Assembly (NCBI GenBank): GCA_017515635.1
Contig: JAFWFO010000024.1
Span: forward strand, 1 to 64,000
From: Selenomonadaceae bacterium
GTDB taxonomy: Bacteria > Bacillota > Negativicutes > Selenomonadales > Selenomonadaceae
Direction: 5' to 3'
Length of the DNA: 64,000 nucleotides
Part shown: piece after piece, positions 1-7,925 of the stretch
Numbering within the stretch: the first letter of the stretch is position 1
How the letters are laid out: each line of letters starts with the position of its first letter
The notes under the pieces: generated by a model
The model's database searches: none
Seen by the model: only the letters and a program-made list of their open reading frames with translations
Told to the model about the DNA's origin: nothing
Translations under genes and position numbers: made by a program

Positions 1-125
1 ATGAGTTTGAGAAAACCGGCGTGAGAGTTGGCAAAACGAATCCGCTTGACGACGACTTTGCCTGCTTGGTCGATGATTGCCGCTTCGTGAAAACGTTTGG
101 CAATGTCAATTCCGACTATATACAT
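1..125 (-). mobile_element. IS110-family transposase, 5' end only (runs off window)
   Basis: Minus-strand reading from the ATG at 125-123 gives 41 codons beginning MYIVGIDIAKRFHEAAIID and continuing to the window edge. The VGIDIAK stretch followed by a short acidic/hydrophobic strand and a GK turn is the start of the RuvC-like DEDD domain of IS110-family transposases; the Asp of GID is the first catalytic acid of the family. An AAAGGGTG ribosome site lies just upstream. Only the N-terminus is inside the window, so the Tnp_20 serine domain, the right end and intactness cannot be judged. Family assignment is from motif recognition, not a search. Confidence 0.75.
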
Positions 126-300
126 TCAAACACACCCTTTCGGACAATTCTCCGATTTCTGCGGCTCAAAACCTGTTTCGAGATCAGGAGACTTGGCAAC
201 ATCCGGCTCATTATTGAAAATCCGCAGACCGAAGTCTTCACTCTTTGCTAAGTGGACAGCACCACACGGAGATTGAAAGAAGAATTCTGTCCGCTCGGAT
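126..300 (-). ncRNA. IS110 left-end non-coding region, possible bridge RNA
   Basis: IS110 elements carry a structured guide (bridge) RNA in the non-coding end flanking the transposase gene. Here about 175 bases upstream of the transposase start contain no convincing gene but do contain small hairpins. On the minus strand, AGAC-TTCG-GTCT (237-226) is a UUCG-type tetraloop stem, and a CCTG/CAGG stem lies closer to the gene. The outer boundary of the element is not visible; 300 is an arbitrary limit before the next gene's leader. RNA identity is an inference from position and hairpins only. Confidence 0.35.
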
Positions 301-355
301 TATATCAAAACCCTTTCGAGTTTTAACTTTTATTTTTATAACAGGAGGTGTTAGC

Positions 356-961
356 ATGGACTTCACGACAGTCACGACCAATCTCGAAAAGCGCGGCTAC
401 GGCGTAAAAAGTTTCGACACGGCGGAAGACGCGGCGGATTATCTCGAAAGTCAGATTATCGACAAAACCGTCGGATTCGGCGGCTCCGTCACGCTTGAGA
501 GCATGGGACTTTTCGACAGGCTCGCGCTCCGCAACGAAGTTTTTTACCACAACAGATTGCCGGGCGGTCAAACTCCCAACGAGGTTCGCAAGGAAGCAAA
601 TGCCGCTGAAATTTATCTGTCGAGTGTGAACGCGCTGGCGGAAACGGGCGAAATCGTCAACATTGACGGCGTCGGCAATCGCGTCGCGTCGATCTCGTTC
701 GGGCACGAAAAAGTTTATCTCGTCGTCGGCGAAAACAAAATCACGCCCGACTTTGACAGCGCACTTTGGCGGGCAAAAAATATCGCCGCTCCGAAAAATG
801 CTCAACGCTTGAAGGCGAAAACTCCCTGCGCGGCAAAAGGCGACAAATGTTACGAATGCGAAAGCCCCGGCAGACTTTGTCGCGCCGTGTCGATTTTGTG
901 GGCACCGCCGTTGAGAAGCGACTTCGAGGTCATTTTGATTCATGAGGAGTTGGGATTTTGA
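356..961 (+). CDS. LUD-domain (DUF162, LutC-like) protein
   Basis: A 201-residue protein starting at ATG 356 behind AGGAGGTG. It carries the LUD-domain signature: a predicted N-terminal helix, then GFGGSVTLESMG at residues 40-51, the glycine-rich loop typical of the DUF162/LutC family. The C-terminal third has a cysteine cluster (CAAKGDKCYEC, then C in PGRLC) that could hold a metal. LutC proteins act with the iron-sulfur proteins LutA and LutB in L-lactate oxidation, but neither partner is present here. Single LUD proteins of this length are common in anaerobic Firmicutes and their substrate is generally unknown. A longer in-frame upstream extension exists but lacks a ribosome site. The gene stands alone between the IS110 end and a convergent gene. 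Confidence 0.8.
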   Translation: MDFTTVTTNLEKRGYGVKSFDTAEDAADYLESQIIDKTVGFGGSVTLESMGLFDRLALRNEVFYHNRLPGGQTPNEVRKEANAAEIYLSSVNALAETGEIVNIDGVGNRVASISFGHEKVYLVVGENKITPDFDSALWRAKNIAAPKNAQRLKAKTPCAAKGDKCYECESPGRLCRAVSILWAPPLRSDFEVILIHEELGF

Positions 962-1063
962 ATTGATGATGCGACGACTCGAAAAATTTTCGACACGTTG
1001 CCGAACTGATGACAAAAAGTTTTGATTCGTAAGGAGTGAAAATTAATTGTCGACAAAAAAATT

Positions 1064-1097
1064 ATCGCCGCTCATTACGAGTGGCGATTTTTTTTTT
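1064..1097. terminator. Bidirectional rho-independent terminator
   Basis: The 10-bp stem ATCGCCGCTC/GAGTGGCGAT (1064-1088, one G-U pair, loop ATTAC) is followed by nine T on the plus strand and preceded by seven A, so it has a U-tract in both directions. It lies between two convergent genes and can end both. Confidence 0.85.
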
Positions 1098-1102
1098 GCA
1101 AA

Positions 1103-2527
1103 TCATTTCTTTTTCTTCGGCGTGTCGAGGAAAGCTATCGCGTCATCGACAAATTTTCGGGCGGCCTCTTCGGAAATGACGGCGTGTTTTTCGTTCGCGG
1201 AAATTTCTGCGCGCAAACTTTTCAACTGCGGGTCAAGTTTCCCTGCCTTGAGCGATTCAAGCGCGATACTGTCCGCCTTGAGCGTCAACAAAAGTTGTTC
1301 GAGTTGCGGGCGGCATTCGTCCAAAAATTTTTGCGGCAGTTGATTCAATAAAGTTTCTGTGGCAATTTCCGATTCGTCAATCTTTTGTTCGAGCGGCACG
1401 AAGTTCGGAGAATTATTTTTTCGCAAATCGTTGAGCACAAGATAAGCCGCCGTCGCAAATCCGGGCGCGTCCGGTTCACCGACTTTAGCCCAAGAATTTT
1501 CCATGTGGCGGGAATGTTCGGCGAAAATTTTCATCTGCGGCGCAAGGTCTCCGAACTGTTCGGCAAGCACTCTGTCCCAGGCGGATTCGGCGTTGTAAAC
1601 TGCGGGATTGTTCGCGTAAATTGCGCCCGTCGCCAAAGAAATTTTCGACATCTGAACTTGCTCCATCGGGTTGAAAAAAATCGCCGTCATTTTCGCGGAC
1701 GGAAGATTTTCAATCGCGCCCAAAGCCAATTTGACGTTGCGATTTCCGTCGGGCGTCAGCGAATAATCGTTGACGGGATAATTCCACCAAACGCCGACTT
1801 CACGCCCGAAAATTTTATTCGCCTCGGCAAGTTCGTCGTCGGTTATCCCGTCGCAAACAACGCCGCGTCCCGTGTACAGCACGACAATTTTCGGATCAAG
1901 ATTCGCGGCAAGGTCGCGGGTGTACGGCTTGACTTTGTCGCCTTTGACCATGTCCTCGAAATAATATTCTGTCGGCACCATAATCAGCGGGGCAACGTCC
2001 TTGTAGCGTTCGCGCAGATTTTTTTGCACGCGATTGAGGAATTGCGCCTGATCTTGCCCGTTTTCATGATGACGGCCTTTATCGTCTTTGAGGTCGTCAA
2101 AAAAAATCGCGAAGTCCCGCACGCCGATATTATACATTGCGTCGAGTTTTTTAATCAGCAGTTTGAAATCTTCGTCGCCCTTTTTGCCGTCGTATTTCAA
2201 ATCAAGCCCCGGTGACACTGCGAAAATAAAGCGAACGTTATTTTCTTTCGCGATGGCAACAAGCTTTTGCAATTCTTCGAGCTTGTCGGCGGGATAAGGT
2301 TTGCGCCATTTGTCGCGGTGATACGGATCATCTTTTGGCGCGTAAATATACGAATTCAAATTGTTTTGACGGCAAAAGTCCAGAATGTCTGCGCGGTCTT
2401 CAAAAGTCCAAGGAGTGCCGTAAAAACCTTCGACGACGCCGCGCAACGGGATTGGTATCGCTTGGACCGAGCCGCCGAAGAAAATCGCCGCCAGCGTCAA
2501 CAAAACAATTCGCTTGAAGATTTTCAT
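1103..2527 (-). CDS. Secreted GH84 beta-N-acetylglucosaminidase
   Basis: A 474-residue enzyme. Residues 1-23 form a signal peptide (charged KIFKR start, hydrophobic core, VQA cleavage site), so it is exported. The catalytic domain starts at once with RGVVEGFYGTPWT (29-41), then NNLNSYIYAPKDDPYHRDKW (55-74), the signature of GH84 enzymes (NagJ, bacterial O-GlcNAcase). The paired catalytic aspartates are D144-D145 in IFFDDL, matching substrate-assisted catalysis through the 2-acetamido group. The protein is shorter than clostridial NagJ and lacks C-terminal carbohydrate-binding modules. The ATG at 2527 overlaps the stop of the upstream gene as ATGA and has AGGAG in front, so the two are probably translationally coupled. 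Likely role: removing GlcNAc from host or cell-wall glycans. Confidence 0.88.
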   Translation of the reverse strand: MKIFKRIVLLTLAAIFFGGSVQAIPIPLRGVVEGFYGTPWTFEDRADILDFCRQNNLNSYIYAPKDDPYHRDKWRKPYPADKLEELQKLVAIAKENNVRFIFAVSPGLDLKYDGKKGDEDFKLLIKKLDAMYNIGVRDFAIFFDDLKDDKGRHHENGQDQAQFLNRVQKNLRERYKDVAPLIMVPTEYYFEDMVKGDKVKPYTRDLAANLDPKIVVLYTGRGVVCDGITDDELAEANKIFGREVGVWWNYPVNDYSLTPDGNRNVKLALGAIENLPSAKMTAIFFNPMEQVQMSKISLATGAIYANNPAVYNAESAWDRVLAEQFGDLAPQMKIFAEHSRHMENSWAKVGEPDAPGFATAAYLVLNDLRKNNSPNFVPLEQKIDESEIATETLLNQLPQKFLDECRPQLEQLLLTLKADSIALESLKAGKLDPQLKSLRAEISANEKHAVISEEAARKFVDDAIAFLDTPKKKK

Positions 2528-3180
2528 TTCTGTTGCTCCTGATATTGACGGAAATTTTTCAAGACGCAAATCGGGCGTTTCTGTGACGCGTTGCCAAACG
2601 GGTTATCAATCAGCAAGTCCGAAGCAAGTTGCGCGTTCATGCCGGGCGTCGCCGCCACGATTCGCGAACGTTTCAAGTCGTTTACGTCGGCAATCATCGC
2701 GCCGAAACAATTCAGCCGAGATTTTAAAGCCGCAACGACTTTGTCGGGTTCTTCGGGGCCGTAAACAACGCACTTATCGAATGGCGGCATCGTGCCCGTC
2801 ACGTCGTCAATCAAAGCTGCCTGACGACCGCCCCACTTGTAAAACAATCCGCGTTGACCGATAAGTTTGCCGAGAAATCCGCCAATCAAAGCGAACGTAA
2901 CGCGCCACTCGCCTTCTTTTTCCATGAGTGCCTGCATACCGTGCGGCGTCGCCAACGAGCCGTAATCGGGAATGAATCGGCAACAAATTTTCGCAAGGTT
3001 GCTGATTTCCATTTCGTCGGGACGGATAATATTTCCCTGCGTTATCGCCACGACACTTTCGGCGACAGTGATAACGTCATCGGGGCCGCAAATTCGCCGA
3101 GTGTAACGATCAATTATTTCGACGATGTCATCTTTCGGCGTTAAAATTCTGGTTGTTATCGGGACAATCTCCACATTCAT
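2524..3180 (-). CDS. CofE-like (coenzyme F420-0:glutamate ligase family) protein
   Basis: A 218-residue cytoplasmic protein with the fold signature of F420-0:gamma-glutamyl ligases: PITTRILTPKDDIVEII near the start, a PDDVITVAESVVAITQGNI segment, and a C-terminal GMIADVNDL-like stretch. True CofE adds glutamates to coenzyme F420, but Negativicutes are not known to make F420, so the family members in Firmicutes probably ligate something else. The start ATG has GGAGG at good spacing. Its stop overlaps the start of the secreted GH84 gene by four bases, which links their translation. A heptad tandem repeat lies immediately upstream. Substrate unknown; family call is fairly firm. Confidence 0.72.
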   Translation of the reverse strand: MNVEIVPITTRILTPKDDIVEIIDRYTRRICGPDDVITVAESVVAITQGNIIRPDEMEISNLAKICCRFIPDYGSLATPHGMQALMEKEGEWRVTFALIGGFLGKLIGQRGLFYKWGGRQAALIDDVTGTMPPFDKCVVYGPEEPDKVVAALKSRLNCFGAMIADVNDLKRSRIVAATPGMNAQLASDLLIDNPFGNASQKRPICVLKNFRQYQEQQK

Positions 3181-3198
3181 TACAAAAAACCTCCGTTG

Positions 3199-3284
3199 TC
3201 AGCTTTAAGGTTATAAGCTTTAAGCTTTAAGGAAAAATTTTTACAGCTCAAAGCTCAAAGCTCAAAGCTTAAAGCTAAAAGCTA
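3199..3284. repeat. Intergenic 7-bp-unit tandem repeat, family A (AGCTTTR)
   Basis: Tandem heptamers of AGCTTTA/AGCTTTG type. The core at 3245-3276 (read on the minus strand) is a 32-base stretch identical to 33250-33281 between hslV and hslU. A second block in the opposite orientation (3200-3231) across an AAAAATTTTT centre makes the locus an imperfect inverted repeat that could fold as RNA. The stop codon of the 3282-3821 gene (TAG, 3284-3282) is formed at the array edge. It sits just upstream of the CofE-like gene's ribosome site. Confidence 0.85.
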
Positions 3285-3821
3285 ATCTTGAATAAGATGG
3301 ACGCCGAGCAATCTGGCAAGTTCTTCGGCGGGCAAGAAAACTCGCACCATTGACCAATGCATCGGGTTGCGACCGACTTCACGATAAAGAAATTCAATCG
3401 GGAAGTCAACCATATGAGCGGCGGCCACTTCCAGCGAAAGATTTTTGCGCGCCGTCAACGTAACTTTCGCGACGAGATTCACGCTCTGTTTGTGCTCAAG
3501 GACGAGTGCTTCAAAATAATCATCTTCACGCGGGACGCCCTCACGCTCCGCCTTGCCGCGCACGTTCATGCCGTCGTATTGCTCAAACGGCAACAACGGA
3601 TGACAAATCGCGTCGGCAATCATCGCTGACTGCGTGCCTTCGTTGCGGAATTCAATCGTCGTCGCCAACGTCACGGATTTTTCGTCGCGTGAAACAATTT
3701 TAAACGGCGTGCGGCTTTCGAGTTTAGGAACGACTTTTTCTTCGCGACCGTTCCAGTAAACCGCAAGTGCCAAAAGCCCAACCGAGCCTGCGACGATCAA
3801 TCCAATCAATATCGTTATCAA
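3282..3821 (-). CDS. Membrane-anchored protein of unknown function
   Basis: A 179-residue protein. Residues 2-22 are one hydrophobic segment (ILIGLIVAGSVGLLALAVY) followed by a charged linker, so it is a single-pass protein with most of its chain outside the cytoplasm, or possibly a cleaved one. The rest is beta-rich in appearance (SVTLATTIEFRNEG, SVNLVAKVTLTAR), with no catalytic motif I recognise. It starts with TTG at 3821, supported by GGAGG eight bases upstream. Probably cotranscribed with the CofE-like and GH84 genes downstream, separated by the heptad repeat. Function not recognised. Confidence 0.75.
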   Translation of the reverse strand: MITILIGLIVAGSVGLLALAVYWNGREEKVVPKLESRTPFKIVSRDEKSVTLATTIEFRNEGTQSAMIADAICHPLLPFEQYDGMNVRGKAEREGVPREDDYFEALVLEHKQSVNLVAKVTLTARKNLSLEVAAAHMVDFPIEFLYREVGRNPMHWSMVRVFLPAEELARLLGVHLIQD

Positions 3822-3911
3822 ATTATTCGCCTCCAGAAAAGTTTCATCAACGGCAGAATATTGTACAGGAAAATTTTTGTCAAGTCAAAATCTATTAAAA
3901 GAATCTGCGCG

Positions 3912-3942
3912 AAAAAAAATCGCCGCCGATTGTCGACGACGA
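3912..3942 (-). terminator. Rho-independent terminator
   Basis: On the minus strand TCGTCGTC/GGCGGCGA forms an 8-bp stem (3942-3920, with G-U pairs) followed by eight T (3919-3912). It ends the permease-ade-siroheme protein transcript. Confidence 0.75.
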
Positions 3943-3948
3943 AAGATT

Positions 3949-4737
3949 TTATTCGGGAAAAATTTTTTTCGTAAACTCTTCGACGCCGGCCGTAAGATTT
4001 TTCGGACGTTCGCCTTTGTGCGCGTGTTCAGCGAAAAAATTTATCGCCGCGTCAATAATTTTGTAAAGCGTCTCTTCGCCTTGCACGAACGGAAAAATTT
4101 TGCCGTCACGGAAATAAATTTTGTAACCGACTTCGCCGCGCAGATCTTTCGGACAAATTTTGACGCAACGCCCGCAATGTCGACAAGTTTCATCAATCGC
4201 CCAAAGATTTTTTTTGCGGTCAACGGTCAATGCGCCGACGGGACAAATTTTCGCGCACGCCCCGCAGAAATTGCACGCTTCGCCGCGAATCGGTTTAACC
4301 GCGCCGACAATGCCGATGTCGTTCATGTCGACTTTCATGCAGTTATTCGGGCAACCGCTCACGCCGATTAAAAATTTCGCGGGCAAAATTTTTCTGCCGT
4401 GTCGACGCTCAATTTCGCGGGCAATTTTCGGCGCGTCAATCAAGCCCGAACGACAAATTTCACTGCCTTGGCAAGCCACGATTGTTTTCAGCGTCGCACC
4501 GAGCGGACAAAGTTCCAAACCGTGAGCCGCGCAGAATTCTTCGACGGCGGTGAAATTTTTTTCTTCGATAAACGGCACGGAAATTTCTTGACGCGAAGTC
4601 AAACGAATTTTTCCCGCGCCGAAAGTTTCAGCCAAAGTTTGAACTGCGCCGAGTTGAGCCGCCGAAAATTCTCCGCCCGAAGATTTTACGCGCACGCCGA
4701 AAAAATTTTCTTGCCGTTGCTTGGAAAAATATTTCAT
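3949..4737 (-). CDS. Small siroheme/4Fe-4S sulfite-reductase-like protein with two ferredoxin clusters
   Basis: A 262-residue protein related to AsrC/DsrA-type reductases. After an N-terminal ferredoxin-like half domain come C89-x5-C95 and GCPNNC (C129-x3-C133), the cysteine pattern that binds siroheme coupled to 4Fe-4S. Two 4Fe-4S ferredoxin motifs follow: CNFCGACAKICP (C155, 158, 161, 165) and CRHCGRCVKICP (C185, 188, 191, 195). It is shorter than AsrC (about 330 residues) and no AsrA or AsrB is adjacent, so it resembles the small low-molecular-weight sulfite-reductase-like proteins of anaerobes. Its ATG overlaps the stop of the adenine deaminase gene (ATGA), tying its expression to purine salvage. 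Substrate could be sulfite, nitrite or another oxyanion; unresolved. Confidence 0.75.
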   Translation of the reverse strand: MKYFSKQRQENFFGVRVKSSGGEFSAAQLGAVQTLAETFGAGKIRLTSRQEISVPFIEEKNFTAVEEFCAAHGLELCPLGATLKTIVACQGSEICRSGLIDAPKIAREIERRHGRKILPAKFLIGVSGCPNNCMKVDMNDIGIVGAVKPIRGEACNFCGACAKICPVGALTVDRKKNLWAIDETCRHCGRCVKICPKDLRGEVGYKIYFRDGKIFPFVQGEETLYKIIDAAINFFAEHAHKGERPKNLTAGVEEFTKKIFPE

Positions 4738-6470
4738 GATTCAAGACCGATAAAGTCAAACGACGCGTAATCGAACAATCCCCGTGCCGTCAATTTCAAT
4801 TCGGGAATGACGGGCAGCGACATAAAAGTTAGCGTCATGACGGGTTCGACGTCGTCCGAAATGCCCAAAACGTCGTGAGCTTTGGCGTGCAGGTCGTCAA
4901 GTTTTTCTTTGAACTCTTCGCCGCTCAACGTGCTCATCAAGCCGCCAATCGGCAACGGAATCGACGCAATGACTTCGCCGCCGTTGACCAAAACCATGCC
5001 GCCTTCAAGTTTAATCAGCGCATCGACGGCAGAAAAAATTTCTTCGTTGCTGACACCCGCCGCAATGATGTTGTGCGAATCGTGCGCGACGGAAACGGCA
5101 ACCGCGCCGCGTTGAATTCCGTAGCCGCTCAAAAGTCCGAGCCCGATTTTGCCGGTTTCGTGGTGACGTTCAATCACGGCGATTTTGCAAATATCCTGCG
5201 CGGAGTCGAAAACAAAATCGCCCGCCGAATCGTGTTGAACTTCCGCGATAATTTTTTTCGTGATGACGCCGTCCGGTTCAATGCCGATAACATTCACCTT
5301 GCCGCCCGTCAAATTCATTTTCAAACGGTCGACGGAAAAATTTTTCACGCGAACGGAGCCGCGCACGGTCGAAATATCTGCGGGAATAATTTCGGGCAAA
5401 TATTTTCCGTCCGAGGCAACGAGTTCGCCGCCAATCCAAACTTTTTCGACGCGGAAATTTTTCAAGTCGTCAAGCAAAACCAAATCTGCGCGGGCACCGA
5501 TTTTAATCGCGCCTCTGTCGTAAATGCCGATTGAGTCCGCAACATTCACCGTTGCCATTTGAATTGCAGTCATCGGGTCGAGACCTTCGGCAACGCACAT
5601 CCTGATATTTTTGTCCATGTGACCGAGTTCCAAAATGGTTTTCGGCTGGCAATCGTCCGAACACAACAAAACGTAACGGCTGTTCGCGGGCGTGACGCCT
5701 TTAACCAACGTCTTTAAATTGTGGCAGGCAGAACCTTCGCGAATCAAAACGTACATACCCTTTTCAAGGCGTTCGTTCATTTCTTCGACGGTGGTACATT
5801 CGTGATCGCCGCCGACGCCCGCGCTCAAATATGCGTTCAATTCTTTGCCCGTCAACTTCGGCGCGTGACCGTCAATCGGTTTGTTGAATTTTTGAGCGAG
5901 CAAAATTTTATCCAAAACTTTTTCGTCGCAGTTGATTATCCCGGGCGCGTTCATGAATTCGCCAAGTCCGAAAATATTTTTGTCGCCGATAAGTTCTTCC
6001 ATGTCCGCCGCTTCGATAACTGCGCCCGCGTCTTCAAACGGCGTGGCGGGCACGCATGACGGCATCGCATAAATGATATTTAATTTCGTGTGCTTGGCGG
6101 CGTCGAGCATGTAACGAATTCCGCGAAGACCGCAGACGTTTGCAATTTCGTGCGGGTCGGCGATGATTGAAGTTGTACCGAGAGGGACGATAATTCTGCC
6201 GAGCTGTTCGGGGCTGACGTAACTTGATTCAATGTGAATGTGTCCGTCGATAAAACCGGGTGCAAGAAATTTCCCGCCCGCGTCAAAAATTTTTTCGCCG
6301 TCGTAATCTTCCGCGCCCATGCCGATAATTTTTCCGTCGAAAACGGCAACGGAGCCTGCAGAAATTTCGCCGCTCAATACGTTGACGATTTTGCAGTTGC
6401 GAATCACCAAATCCGCACGTCGTCTGCCGGCCGCCGCGTCTATTAAATTTTTCAGTTCAGTTTTCGTCAC
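4734..6470 (-). CDS. ade: Adenine deaminase
   Basis: A 578-residue amidohydrolase that converts adenine to hypoxanthine and ammonia in purine salvage. Metal-binding and catalytic motifs of the Ade family are visible: GFIDGHIHIESS (72-83), ADPHEIANVCG, DGHAP, GGDHE and LCSDD; the C-terminal adenine-deaminase domain is also present. I take the GTG at 6470 as the start because GGAGG lies eight bases upstream; a TTG 18 bases further up would put that site inside the coding region. The gene follows an NCS2 purine permease with 18 bases between them, and its stop overlaps the next gene's start (ATGA). Length is normal for the family. Confidence 0.93.
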   Translation of the reverse strand: MTKTELKNLIDAAAGRRRADLVIRNCKIVNVLSGEISAGSVAVFDGKIIGMGAEDYDGEKIFDAGGKFLAPGFIDGHIHIESSYVSPEQLGRIIVPLGTTSIIADPHEIANVCGLRGIRYMLDAAKHTKLNIIYAMPSCVPATPFEDAGAVIEAADMEELIGDKNIFGLGEFMNAPGIINCDEKVLDKILLAQKFNKPIDGHAPKLTGKELNAYLSAGVGGDHECTTVEEMNERLEKGMYVLIREGSACHNLKTLVKGVTPANSRYVLLCSDDCQPKTILELGHMDKNIRMCVAEGLDPMTAIQMATVNVADSIGIYDRGAIKIGARADLVLLDDLKNFRVEKVWIGGELVASDGKYLPEIIPADISTVRGSVRVKNFSVDRLKMNLTGGKVNVIGIEPDGVITKKIIAEVQHDSAGDFVFDSAQDICKIAVIERHHETGKIGLGLLSGYGIQRGAVAVSVAHDSHNIIAAGVSNEEIFSAVDALIKLEGGMVLVNGGEVIASIPLPIGGLMSTLSGEEFKEKLDDLHAKAHDVLGISDDVEPVMTLTFMSLPVIPELKLTARGLFDYASFDFIGLES

Positions 6471-6488
6471 GATAAAAACCTCCGCCAA

Positions 6489-7850
6489 TCACAGGAAGAT
6501 ATATTTCAAGATAAACAAAACCGTCAAAATGTACATCAACGGAATGACATCTTTGCTTTTACCGGAAAGTACGTGCAAAATCGTGTACGAAATGACGCCG
6601 AAGCAAATTCCTTCCGAAATCGAATACATGAACGCCATCGAGAAAATCGTTATGTACGCGGGCACGGCAGTCAAAACGTCGTTTGTCCAATTTATTTTTG
6701 CAACCTGTTGCATCATCAAAAAGCCGACGATTATCAGCGCGGGAGCCGTCGCAAACGCGGGAATTGCCAAAAATATCGGCGACAGGAACAACGCGACCAA
6801 AAATAAAAATCCCGCCGTCAATGCCGTCAAGCCCGTCTTGCCGCCCTCAGCTATGCCCGCAGACGATTCGACGAAAGTTGTTATTGTCGACGTGCCGAGA
6901 AGTGAACCTGCAGTTGTGCCGAGCGCGTCCGTCAACAGAACTTGCTTGACTTTCGGCAACTTGCCGTCCGCGTCCAAAAGATTCGCCTTCGACGCGCAAC
7001 CGATAACCGTGCCGATTGTGTCGAACAAATCGACGAACAGGAACGCCATCAATACTGTGAAGAATTCAAAAGTCAAAATGCCGCTGAAGTCAACCTGCAT
7101 TAACGTCGGCTCAAGTGACGCAGGCATTGAAACAAAGCCGTTCGGAAACAAGCTGAAAAATCCCGCTTCCGGATTCGGGACGTAAATCCCAGCCACCTGA
7201 CAAATCATGCCGAGACCCCACGTCGCGATAATTCCGAACAGCACCGAGCCTTTGACGTTGCGAATCAGCAAAAACGCCGTTATCAGCAAACCGATTAACG
7301 CGAGCAAAACCGTTATGCCTTCGGATTGAAACGTACCGCTTTCAACAGCACTTTTGAACGAAAACAATTTAACGAGCGTAGGTCCCGCAACGACAATGTG
7401 CGCGTTTTGCAAGCCGATAAAACTGATGAAAAGTCCGATACCGACCGAGACCGCAATTTTCAGCGACGGCGGAATTGCGTTAAAAATTGCTTCGCGGATA
7501 TTGACGAGCGACAACAAAATAAAAATGACACCCTCGACGAAAATTGCCGCCAACGCCTGTTGCCACGTGTAGCCCATGCCGATAACGACCGTGTAGGCGA
7601 AGTAAGCGTTAAGCCCCATGCCCGCCGAAAGAACGAAGGGCATGTTCGCGAGGAATGCCATCAAAAAAGTTGCCAGCGCGGACGCAAGAGCCGTTGCCGT
7701 GAAGATTGCGCCCGTGTCCATGCCTGACGCGCCCAAAATTATCGGGTTGACCGCCAAGATATAAGCCATCGTCATGAACGTCGTTATTCCCGCCATAATT
7801 TCGGTTTTAACGTCCGTGCCGCGCTCCTTGAGTTCAAAAAATTTTTCCAT
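6489..7850 (-). CDS. NCS2-family purine permease (AzgA/PbuG type)
   Basis: A 453-residue integral membrane protein with about 12 hydrophobic segments. The start (FFELKERGTDVKTEIMAGITTFMTMAYI) and the NPIILGASGMD segment are typical of the AzgA/PbuG/AdeQ branch of nucleobase:cation symporters, which import adenine, hypoxanthine or guanine. Placement directly upstream of adenine deaminase points to adenine as a main substrate. A near-consensus sigma-70 promoter precedes it. I looked for a purine riboswitch in the short leader and found no room or conserved core for one. Confidence 0.9.
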   Translation of the reverse strand: MEKFFELKERGTDVKTEIMAGITTFMTMAYILAVNPIILGASGMDTGAIFTATALASALATFLMAFLANMPFVLSAGMGLNAYFAYTVVIGMGYTWQQALAAIFVEGVIFILLSLVNIREAIFNAIPPSLKIAVSVGIGLFISFIGLQNAHIVVAGPTLVKLFSFKSAVESGTFQSEGITVLLALIGLLITAFLLIRNVKGSVLFGIIATWGLGMICQVAGIYVPNPEAGFFSLFPNGFVSMPASLEPTLMQVDFSGILTFEFFTVLMAFLFVDLFDTIGTVIGCASKANLLDADGKLPKVKQVLLTDALGTTAGSLLGTSTITTFVESSAGIAEGGKTGLTALTAGFLFLVALFLSPIFLAIPAFATAPALIIVGFLMMQQVAKINWTNDVLTAVPAYITIFSMAFMYSISEGICFGVISYTILHVLSGKSKDVIPLMYILTVLFILKYIFL

Positions 7851-7889
7851 GAAAAGTCCTCTCTCACAAAAAATTTTGACTGCGGCGAA

Positions 7890-7918
7890 ATTCTATACGA
7901 AAACTTTCGGCAAGTCAA
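7890..7918 (-). promoter_or_regulatory. Sigma-70 promoter of the purine permease-ade operon
   Basis: Minus strand: -35 TTGACT (7918-7913), 17-base spacer, -10 TAGAAT (7895-7890), about 40 bases before the permease ATG. It is the best-matched promoter in this part of the window. Confidence 0.75.
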
Positions 7919-7925
7919 AAACCTG

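Noticed and set aside
323..1015. 230-codon minus-strand frame opposite the LUD-domain gene
   Set aside because: Low-complexity Arg/Phe/Val composition typical of an antisense shadow; the plus strand encodes a recognisable family with a good ribosome site.
1036..1100. AAGGAG ribosome site followed by TTG and a short MSTKKLSP-type frame
   Set aside because: The frame runs through the bidirectional terminator and then antisense to the GH84 gene. It might be the relic of a lost gene, but nothing supports a product.
3199..3284. CRISPR array
   Set aside because: Units are 7 bases with no spacers; the same applies at 24049, 33236 and 39609.
4875..5534. 219-codon plus-strand frame opposite adenine deaminase
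   Set aside because: Antisense shadow of a clearly identified gene with all family motifs.
7851..7925. Purine riboswitch before the purine permease
   Set aside because: The leader after the promoter is only about 40 bases and lacks the conserved three-way junction core.
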